A DNA stretch of 52,709 bases from an uncultured Treponema sp. GTDB taxonomy: Bacteria > Spirochaetota > Spirochaetia > Treponematales > Treponemataceae. The notes below the pieces were generated by a model. It searched no databases and had not been told where the DNA came from. It saw only the letters and a program-made list of their open reading frames with translations. The stretch covers positions 1-52,709 of the forward strand of contig CAMNIU010000235.1 in assembly GCA_946540605.1 (NCBI GenBank). Reading direction: 5' to 3'. Below, piece by piece: positions 45,493 through 52,709 of the stretch. The position numbers and the translations under genes were made by a program. Each line of letters opens with the position of its first letter. The stretch's first letter is position 1.

Positions 45493-46852
45493 TTTTAACA
45501 AAGGAATATGGCTGATAGCTTTAGTCATATTTATGGTTGTTGCTTTTTCTTCATGTAAAAAGAATAACGCGGCAAAAACAAATGAGGCTCAAAATCCGAT
45601 GGCTCAGGCTTTTATTAAGGCTCAAACCACAGATAAGCCTAAAACAAAAACAGTGTCTAAAAATGATGACGCTCCTGTTGCAGAGGAAACAAACATACCA
45701 GCAGTTGAGCGAATTAAATTCAATAAAGACAATGCTGTTGTAGATAATGGTAATAAACCTTTTAATGAACGCAAGGCAATAGATATCGTTCGTGATATGA
45801 CAACCGGCTGGAACCTTGGAAATACTTTTGATGCGACTGGTGGAGGAAAAAGTCTTGAATCAGAATTAAGCTGGGGACAGCCTAAAACAACAAAGGCTAT
45901 GATAGATGGCCTTGCTGCTTCCGGAATCAAAACAATCCGTATCCCGATTTCCTGGGGACATCATATTATGGATAGTAATTACACTATTCAGAATGCCTGG
46001 ATGAAACGTGTTAAAGAAGTTGTAGACTGGGCAATAGAAGACGGCATGTATGTTGTAATCAATATTCATCATGATAATTATGCTAAGGATGCAAAGATGC
46101 CTGCTCGTGAAGGTTTTTATCCAACAGATGAAAATTATAATAATTCTGCAGACTTTGTATGTAATGTATGGGCACAGATTGCACTTGCCTTTAATAACGG
46201 ATATGACGAACATCTTGTTTTTGAAGTTTTGAATGAACCTCGTCTTTGTGGAACAAATGAAGAATGGTATTACAATGCAACTTCTCCAAAATCTATTAAG
46301 GCAATGGCTAATTTGAATAAACTTACTCAGAATATTCTTGATGTAATTCGTGCTAGCGGTGGAAATAATAAGAAGCGTCTTGTTGCAGTTCCTTCATTGC
46401 AGGCTTCTCCAGAATCTGCTCTTGCCCGTACTTTTAAGATGCCGGAAGATTATGATGGAAGTAAGGACAGATTGATTGTTTCTGTTCATATGTACACTCC
46501 GTATAACTTTGCAATGGAATCTCCTGGAATTACTAAATATTCTGATTCTGTAAAAAAAGAGTTTACTTCTATGTTCAAAAAACTTAATGATCATTTTATT
46601 GCTAATGGTTATGCAGTTTATATCGGTGAATATGGGGCTACAAACAAAAATAATCTGGAAGATCGTATTGCATGGTTCCATGATTTTATAAAAGAGTCTC
46701 GTGTTTACGGCATGCCTTGTTTCCTCTGGGATAACGGTGTTTGGGAAGTTGAAGGAACTGAATACAGTGAACACTATGGGTATTATAACCGCAGAACTCA
46801 GGAATGGTATTTCCCAGAGATTATCAAGGCAATTAATGAGGAGATTAAGTAA
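45482..46852 (+). CDS. Glycoside hydrolase family 5 endoglucanase-like lipoprotein
   Basis: Lipobox VAFSSC; GWNLGNTFDA, IRIPISWGHH, VVINIHHDN, FEVLNEPR, YIGEYGA. Confidence 0.9.
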   Translation: MKIFFNKGIWLIALVIFMVVAFSSCKKNNAAKTNEAQNPMAQAFIKAQTTDKPKTKTVSKNDDAPVAEETNIPAVERIKFNKDNAVVDNGNKPFNERKAIDIVRDMTTGWNLGNTFDATGGGKSLESELSWGQPKTTKAMIDGLAASGIKTIRIPISWGHHIMDSNYTIQNAWMKRVKEVVDWAIEDGMYVVINIHHDNYAKDAKMPAREGFYPTDENYNNSADFVCNVWAQIALAFNNGYDEHLVFEVLNEPRLCGTNEEWYYNATSPKSIKAMANLNKLTQNILDVIRASGGNNKKRLVAVPSLQASPESALARTFKMPEDYDGSKDRLIVSVHMYTPYNFAMESPGITKYSDSVKKEFTSMFKKLNDHFIANGYAVYIGEYGATNKNNLEDRIAWFHDFIKESRVYGMPCFLWDNGVWEVEGTEYSEHYGYYNRRTQEWYFPEIIKAINEEIK

Positions 46853-48174
46853 TGAGCTTTAGAAAAGATTTTGCCTGGGGAGCCGCAACTGCTTCTTTCC
46901 AGATTGAAGGTGCCTGGAATGAGGATGGAAAATCTCTTTCTATCTGGGATGATTTTTGTCATCGTGGTGGAAAAATAGAAGATAATTCAAACGGAGACAT
47001 CGCCTGCGATCATTATCATCGTTATAAAGAAGATGTAAAATTGATGGCTGAAATGGGGCTTAAGGCATATCGTTTTTCAATTGCCTGGACTCGTGTTCTT
47101 CCTGATGGAACCGGCAAGGTTAATGAAAAAGGACTCGAATTCTACAGTAATCTTGTAGATGAACTTTTGAAATATAACATTACTCCTTTTGTAACATTGT
47201 ATCATTGGGATTTGCCTCATTGTCTTCATCAAAAGGGTGGCTGGCTTAATCCAGAAAGTCCGCTCTGGTTTGAAGAATATACTACTGCAATTGCAAAAAA
47301 ACTTGGCGACAGAGTAAAGCATTTTATTACTTTTAACGAGCCTTCTGTTTTTGTTGGTTGTGGTTATGCGCAGGGCTCTCATGCTCCTGGATTCCAGCTG
47401 AGTACAAGAGATTTGCTTCAAATTGGTCATAATGTACATCTTGCACATGGAAGGGCAGTAAAGGTTTTGAGAAGTCTTGTACCGGATGCAGAAGTTGGAA
47501 TTACACTTGCAACTATGCCAGCAATTCCTGTTTCAAAAGCTGATGAACAGAATGCTTATGATTCATATTTTTCTTGTCCGCTTGGTCCTTTCTATTGGAT
47601 GGATTCATATTGGGCTGATCCTATTGTATTTGGAAAATATCCGGAAGAATTGTTGAAGGCTGCTGGAGATATGTTCCCGGCTTTTACAGAAGAAGATATG
47701 AAGCTTATAAGCCAAAAAATTGATTTCATAGGCTTGAATATCTATCAGGCTAAGTATGTAGGCGAATACGAAAGATTCCGTGGAACTCCACATACAGAAA
47801 TTGGCTGGGATACATTTGACGCAGGTCTTGAATGGGGTGTTAAGCATTTTACAAAACGTTATAATCTTCCAATCTACATTACAGAAAACGGACTTTCATG
47901 CCACGACTGGATCAGTCTTGATGGTAAAGTTCACGATCCTAACAGAATTGATTTCTTGCAGAGATATCTTCGTGGGCTTAAAGCAGCTGCCGAAGCAGGC
48001 TGTGATGTTCGCGGTTACTTCCAGTGGTCATTCATGGACAACTTTGAATGGGCTAAGGGATATAATCCTCGCTTTGGTATGATTTTTTGTGATTACAAAA
48101 CACTGAATCGTGTGCCAAAAGATTCTGCTTACTGGTATAAAGAAGTCATAGAATCGAACGGCGAAAACTTATAA
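46852..48174 (+). CDS. Glycoside hydrolase family 1 beta-glucosidase
   Basis: FAWGAATASFQIEGAWNEDGKSLSIWDDF, FITFNEPSVF, PIYITENGLSCHD. TAATG overlap with the GH5 gene. Confidence 0.93.
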   Translation: MSFRKDFAWGAATASFQIEGAWNEDGKSLSIWDDFCHRGGKIEDNSNGDIACDHYHRYKEDVKLMAEMGLKAYRFSIAWTRVLPDGTGKVNEKGLEFYSNLVDELLKYNITPFVTLYHWDLPHCLHQKGGWLNPESPLWFEEYTTAIAKKLGDRVKHFITFNEPSVFVGCGYAQGSHAPGFQLSTRDLLQIGHNVHLAHGRAVKVLRSLVPDAEVGITLATMPAIPVSKADEQNAYDSYFSCPLGPFYWMDSYWADPIVFGKYPEELLKAAGDMFPAFTEEDMKLISQKIDFIGLNIYQAKYVGEYERFRGTPHTEIGWDTFDAGLEWGVKHFTKRYNLPIYITENGLSCHDWISLDGKVHDPNRIDFLQRYLRGLKAAAEAGCDVRGYFQWSFMDNFEWAKGYNPRFGMIFCDYKTLNRVPKDSAYWYKEVIESNGENL

Positions 48175-48208
48175 ATAGATTGCTTCGTCGCCCTCCCTTT
48201 CGAATGGT

Positions 48209-48283
48209 GTCATTCCCCGGCTTGACCGGGGAATCTGTGTAGAATTGTCCTTTATAGATTGTCGGGTCAAGCCCGACAATGGC
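48209..48283. repeat. TGTCATTCCCCGG-type paired palindromic repeat
   Basis: TGTCATTCCCCGGCTTGACCGGGGAATCT...AGATTGTCGGGTCAAGCCCGACAATGGCA. Confidence 0.75.
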
Positions 48284-48294
48284 ACATCATTACA

Positions 48295-49686
48295 TTAAAG
48301 ATACTTTTTCATTTCTTCACTTGCCGGTATGCGGTTTTGAGCACAACCTGTTGTGAATTCCATAAAGTTTTCTTTTTCTGTTTCATAAGGAGTCCATTCT
48401 GGTAGTGGTTCTCCATTTAAATCTTTACCATTAGGATTTCCATTTTTAATAAAGTTGCACAGATAATCACACATCTGGCGGGCAACGTCATAGTGAACTC
48501 CCTTAAATGGTCTCCAGCATTTTGCCAGAGTTTCAAACCAGAACCACAAATCAACAGAGTGGAATTTACCAGGATGATCCCAGCCGGGAATTGGAACATC
48601 AAACTTATAACAGTAATTATTCAGTTTAATTCCGTGGGCTTCTTCTTCTTTCATCAGCTTACGGATTCCCATTTCAACAGCATGTAAACCGCCAAATATA
48701 AATTCATCAGTTGTAAAACCAGTGAAAATAGGGCAGGGAGTGCACTTTCCTTCTTGTACCACTTCAATCAGACTGCCCCTGTTGAATTTTTCATCAAACG
48801 TTGGTGTCCAGCTGGCTATTGATTTTGGATAACCTCCCCATTCATCCCATTTCTGGCGAAGCTGTTCTGTTGTAAGTTTACGTGCCTCAGCAAGGGAATT
48901 ACAGCCACAGAATTTAATGAATTCTTGCCCGAGTTTTTCAGCATCTGCTATTGTACGCTTAGGAAACATATCTGGCATATTTGGAGCATATATAAGGCCG
49001 CTGTCTACAACAGCTCTCTTAAAGTATTTACGGCTGTCCGGATTTCCAATGTGAAAAAGAACGCTGCCTGCTCCTGCAGATTGTCCCCCAATTGTAATAT
49101 TGTCTTTATCACCACCAAAGGCTTCTATATTCTCATATATCCATTTAAGACCTGCTAACTGGTCCTGAAGGCCTGCATTTGCGGGATTTTCAGGATATTC
49201 TGCTGTTAGCTCCGGATGACAGGTGAAACCAAATAGATTTACACGATAATTTACAGTAACTACTACAATACCACGGCGTGCAATACGTTCACCATCAAAT
49301 TCCATTTCTGCAGTATGGCCAACTTGCCAGCCACCTCCAAAAATCCAGAAGTATACAGGAAGTTTTTCATTTCCGGTTTTTGCAGGAGTCCAGATATTCA
49401 GATAAAGACAATCCTCGCTAACTGGAATATCAGGATCTACTGACCATTCCCGAGAATATACATCTTCTGGCGGAGGATTGCGGTTAGGGGAGGGCTGCAC
49501 CGGAATTGGAGGGAATTTGTAGCACTGACGAACACCTTCCCAAGGTTCAGCAGGCTGTGGTGGAGCAAAACGTAACTCTCCTACAGGAGGTTTTGCAAAT
49601 GGAATTGATTTAAAGGCTGTAATACGTGGATCTGCGGCTGGAATGCCTTCTACGGTACCGAGTTTAGTTTTTACGATTCTAAGCAT
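48295..49686 (-). CDS. Carboxylesterase type B family protein
   Basis: MLRIVKTKLGTVEGIPAADPRITAFKSIPFAKPPVGELRF..SEDCLYLNIW..GGQSAGAGSV. The longer ORF start at 49800 runs through a terminator and a repeat. Confidence 0.88.
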   Translation of the reverse strand: MLRIVKTKLGTVEGIPAADPRITAFKSIPFAKPPVGELRFAPPQPAEPWEGVRQCYKFPPIPVQPSPNRNPPPEDVYSREWSVDPDIPVSEDCLYLNIWTPAKTGNEKLPVYFWIFGGGWQVGHTAEMEFDGERIARRGIVVVTVNYRVNLFGFTCHPELTAEYPENPANAGLQDQLAGLKWIYENIEAFGGDKDNITIGGQSAGAGSVLFHIGNPDSRKYFKRAVVDSGLIYAPNMPDMFPKRTIADAEKLGQEFIKFCGCNSLAEARKLTTEQLRQKWDEWGGYPKSIASWTPTFDEKFNRGSLIEVVQEGKCTPCPIFTGFTTDEFIFGGLHAVEMGIRKLMKEEEAHGIKLNNYCYKFDVPIPGWDHPGKFHSVDLWFWFETLAKCWRPFKGVHYDVARQMCDYLCNFIKNGNPNGKDLNGEPLPEWTPYETEKENFMEFTTGCAQNRIPASEEMKKYL

Positions 49687-49702
49687 ACTCTTATCTATTG
49701 CG

Positions 49703-49765
49703 CGACAGCGCAATTTCCTATTAGCGGGGGGTAATGGGGGCGGCAATGAGCCCCCATTCGGGAAA
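49703..49765. repeat. GC-rich palindromic repeat upstream of the carboxylesterase gene
   Basis: GCGCGACAGCGCAATTTCCTATTAGCGGGGGGTAATGGGGGCGGCAATGAGCCCCCATTCGGG. Confidence 0.6.
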
Positions 49766-49766
49766 T

Positions 49767-49797
49767 AAAAAAAGGGACCTGGAAGGTCCCTTTTTTT
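49767..49797. terminator. Intrinsic terminator after the permease gene
   Basis: AAAAAAAGGGACC tggaa GGTCCCTTTTTTT. Confidence 0.88.
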
Positions 49798-49809
49798 CAA
49801 GACGGTGAA

Positions 49810-50748
49810 TTATTCCTTAACACCACCAATTGTCATACCAACTACGAAGTATTTCTGTACGAAAGGATATACAACGAGGATTGGCAAGGTTGCAACTACA
49901 GTAATTGATGAACGAATACTGATTGGTGTTACCATTGATGTAGAAGCACCAGAACTTGCTGCAAGAGCCATGGCACCTGCATCATTTGCGTTAGAGCTCT
50001 GGTTCTGACTTGCCTGAAGGAACGACATCAATACATACTGCAAAGAATGAAGTCTAGGCTTGTTAGAACAATAGAGGTATGTATCGAACCAGCTGTTCCA
50101 AGCACCAACTGCAGTAAAGAGAGAAATCATCGCAACAGAAGGAACAATCAAAGGCATAATAATCTGAAGGAAGATTCTAAACTCATTAGCACCGTCGATA
50201 CGTGCAGATTCAACAAAGCTGTCTGGTAAACCGTTGATGTAAGTTCTTACAAGAATAAAGTTGAAGATATCAACAAGACAAGGAATAATATAAACAGAAT
50301 ATTTTCCCAAGAGGTGAAGATTCTTAATAAGCATGTATCCAGGAATCAAACCTGCATTAACATACATAGAGATTACAAGAATTGTTGTGAGAGGCTTTCT
50401 TAAAACAAATTCTTTACGGCTCAATGAATATGCAAGAATACAAGTACAGAATACACTCAAAACAGTCTGGAGTACTGTACGGGTAACAGAAATAATTCCA
50501 GCCTGGAAAATACGTGGAGTCTGGAAAAGATTTGTATAGTTCTGAAGAGTCCACTTACGAGGAAGAAGCTTAATTCCACCAGTTAATGAGTCCAAACCAT
50601 CGTTGAAAGAAATTGCGATTGTATTCCAGAATGGATATACAGTTGCAACTACTACGAAGGCAAGTACAAGATAGATGATAATATCAAAAATTACATTGCT
50701 GATTAAAGTCTGCCTGCGGGCAGCATAATACTGATTTTTCTTGTCCAT
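49810..50748 (-). CDS. Carbohydrate ABC transporter permease (LplC/YtcP-like)
   Basis: Multi-TM with EAA-like loop (FVESARIDGANEFRIFLQIIMPLIVPSVAMI). Confidence 0.88.
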   Translation of the reverse strand: MDKKNQYYAARRQTLISNVIFDIIIYLVLAFVVVATVYPFWNTIAISFNDGLDSLTGGIKLLPRKWTLQNYTNLFQTPRIFQAGIISVTRTVLQTVLSVFCTCILAYSLSRKEFVLRKPLTTILVISMYVNAGLIPGYMLIKNLHLLGKYSVYIIPCLVDIFNFILVRTYINGLPDSFVESARIDGANEFRIFLQIIMPLIVPSVAMISLFTAVGAWNSWFDTYLYCSNKPRLHSLQYVLMSFLQASQNQSSNANDAGAMALAASSGASTSMVTPISIRSSITVVATLPILVVYPFVQKYFVVGMTIGGVKE

Positions 50749-51719
50749 TATATCAAACGCTCCTCACCGCTCTTCTTAGCAATTGTGTTAGCAATAACAA
50801 GAAGCAGAATATTTACGACATTCTTAAAAATGCCGGCTGCAGTAGCAAGGCCGTAACGAGACAGCTTGAAACCGTATTTCAATACATAAATATCAATTGT
50901 TTCTGCTACATCCTGAATCATACCGTTCTGTAACAAGTATGGCATTTCAAAGTTTGCATCAAGAATATGTCCGGCAGACATAATCATCATGATGATAATT
51001 GTAGCTTTGATTCCTGGAAGTGTGATGTGCCAGATTTTGCGGAGACGACCACAACCATCAATCTGAGCAGCTTCATAGAGACATGGGTCAATGGCTGTCA
51101 TTGCACCAAGGTATACGATTGTGTTCCAACCGACTTCCTTCCATACATAAGTCCAACCTATGATATGCCAGAAGTATTTCTGAACAGCAAGCCACTGAAC
51201 CGGTTCATTTACAAGGTGTAGCTTTAATAATATTCCGTTTAAGATACCCGTTTTATCACCTACAAGTACGTTTGCAACAAGACCTGTAACGATAACCCAG
51301 GAAAGGAAGTGTGGGAGATAAGACACTGTCTGTACGAATCTCTTAACACCGATATATCGAACTTCATTTAAGAAGATAGCAATCAAAATTGCAGTAATAT
51401 ATCCAAGAGCAGTACTGATAAGGCTCATGCCTACAGTATTTCTCAAAGAAAGAAGGAATTCTTTTTCCTTAAACAACTGGATAAACCATTTCATTCCAAC
51501 CCAGTCTTGCTGAGAAAAAGATTTATAAGGCTTATAGTCCTGGAAAGCCATTGTCCATCCCCAAAGTGGGACGTATCTGAATAGAATAATATAGAGAACA
51601 AATGGAAGCGACATTAAAATAAGCGCTTTCTGTTTGCCTAAAAGCTTCCATTTACTTTTTTTGTTTGCAAGATCCGCAGCTTTCATATCTGCAGATACAG
51701 CAGCTTTTTTACTTTTCAT
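50748..51719 (-). CDS. Carbohydrate ABC transporter permease (LplB/YteP-like)
   Basis: Multi-TM with EAA-like loop (YEAAQIDGCGRLRKIWHITLPGIKATIIIMMIM); RYVPLWGWTMAFQDYKPY. Confidence 0.88.
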   Translation of the reverse strand: MKSKKAAVSADMKAADLANKKSKWKLLGKQKALILMSLPFVLYIILFRYVPLWGWTMAFQDYKPYKSFSQQDWVGMKWFIQLFKEKEFLLSLRNTVGMSLISTALGYITAILIAIFLNEVRYIGVKRFVQTVSYLPHFLSWVIVTGLVANVLVGDKTGILNGILLKLHLVNEPVQWLAVQKYFWHIIGWTYVWKEVGWNTIVYLGAMTAIDPCLYEAAQIDGCGRLRKIWHITLPGIKATIIIMMIMSAGHILDANFEMPYLLQNGMIQDVAETIDIYVLKYGFKLSRYGLATAAGIFKNVVNILLLVIANTIAKKSGEERLI

Positions 51720-51743
51720 AAAAACACCCGTCTAAATATATTA

Positions 51744-51766
51744 ATTGTCGGGCTAAAGTCGACAAT
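51744..51766. repeat. TGTCGG-type palindromic repeat
   Basis: ATTGTCGGGCTAAAGTCGACAAT. Confidence 0.55.
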
Positions 51767-51778
51767 AAAAACTTCGTA

Positions 51779-51814
51779 AAAAAAAGTCCACGAAATCCTC
51801 CGTGGACTTTTTTT
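51779..51814. terminator. Intrinsic terminator between the solute-binding protein and permease genes
   Basis: AAAAAAAGTCCACG aaatcctc CGTGGACTTTTTTT. Confidence 0.87.
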
Positions 51815-51878
51815 ACAGGAGAATGAATTAACATTCCCCTGCAACTGATTAAGTTTGACACAAAGTGTCAGAACTTAA

Positions 51879-52709
51879 TTAGTCCTGAAAACCACCGAAT
51901 GTAGCTACACGGTTATCAAGCTGCTGCTGCATGAACTTGTTGTATGTTTCTGTAAGTGGTTTGAGCAATGAGCAGTATTCAGCCCAAGTCTTTTCAAAGT
52001 CTTCTGGCTTGCCCATAATCATCTGTGGAAGGTACTTGCGCTGTACTGTTTCGAATCCAGTCATAGCAACTGCTGCTTCCTCTTCGAATCCACCCTTTTC
52101 AGCAGATGGGTTACACTGCCACATTGGGTACCATCCAGCATTCTTTGGTGGGTTAGCATCTACGAATTCAGCATAAGAACCTACACCATATGCCTTCCAG
52201 AGGTCGATATCAACCTGTTTCTGAGAAAGCTCATATTCCCATGCGAGGTCATCCATAGAACGTGTATATCCTGATGGAAGTGTTCCTTCGAGTTTTGGAG
52301 CTTCTTCTGTCCAGAGTGTAGCGCGGTTCTTCTGGATCCAGTTTGGATCTTTCTGGTTAGCGCGCTGCTCGTCTGTACGATATGGACGTCCGCTAGCATC
52401 AACCATATAGTCTTCTCCCTGGAATCCCCAGTAAAGAATCTTCTGGTTTTCTTCTTCAATCATCTTATCCATGAACTGGATGATCTTGATAGCCTTGTCT
52501 TCTGGACACTTTACAGTGATACCATAACCTCTCTGGAGGTTAGGAAGTGACTGGTCACGGTAGTGAGGCTTAATTGATTCATCAAATGTAAGTGGAAGTG
52601 GAGCATATGTTCTTTCATCTTTTCCAGCTGTCCAGAGTGTCTGTTCTGGTTCGCCCATGAACTGCCATCCCTGAATGAACATACCGAGTACACGACCCTG
52701 TGCAATCTT
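51879..52709 (-). CDS. Extracellular solute-binding protein (LplA-like), 5' end outside the window
   Basis: Frame stays open to the window edge (KIAQGRVLGMFIQGWQFMGEPEQ...); adjacent to two LplBC-type permeases. Confidence 0.8.
   Translation of the reverse strand, partial: KIAQGRVLGMFIQGWQFMGEPEQTLWTAGKDERTYAPLPLTFDESIKPHYRDQSLPNLQRGYGITVKCPEDKAIKIIQFMDKMIEEENQKILYWGFQGEDYMVDASGRPYRTDEQRANQKDPNWIQKNRATLWTEEAPKLEGTLPSGYTRSMDDLAWEYELSQKQVDIDLWKAYGVGSYAEFVDANPPKNAGWYPMWQCNPSAEKGGFEEEAAVAMTGFETVQRKYLPQMIMGKPEDFEKTWAEYCSLLKPLTETYNKFMQQQLDNRVATFGGFQD

Overview
The window is 52.7 kb of a spirochaete-like chromosome, probably a saccharolytic Treponema. That assignment is an inference from gene content, not a database result. 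It is densely coded. Contents in order: purB (5' partial), galT, an SSS symporter, metA, an esterase, a U32 peptidase, a metallophosphoesterase lipoprotein, three tRNAs (Arg-GCG, Ser-GCT, Ser-TGA), thyX, an ABC-F protein, a tetrapyrrole-type methylase, trxB, a GH3 enzyme, a DTW-domain protein, an acyl-CoA synthetase, lptC/lptA/lptB and rny. These are followed by a ChvE/Mms-type sugar ABC transporter next to a sugar-sensing cluster (anchored binding protein, YesM-like kinase, YesN-like regulator, lipoprotein binding protein), clpS/clpA, a pseudo-rhomboid, a YbaK-type deacylase, EttA, GH5 and GH1 enzymes, a type-B carboxylesterase and an LplABC-type transporter. The least explained signals are non-coding. 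(1) Two inverted copies of a 64-nt core sit inside terminator-like stems between the symporter and metA; nearly all differences between the copies are compensatory. (2) A roughly 90-100 nt two-hairpin element occurs three times, each time directly after a stop codon (galT, a sugar-binding lipoprotein, ettA). (3) A 130-nt branched structure lies upstream of thyX. (4) A 15-bp stem contains the start codon of the GH5 gene. (5) Palindromic repeats supply coding sequence or apparent start codons. (6) tRNA-Arg 3'-end fragments are repeated downstream of the intact tRNA. All calls were made by eye, with no database search or folding software.
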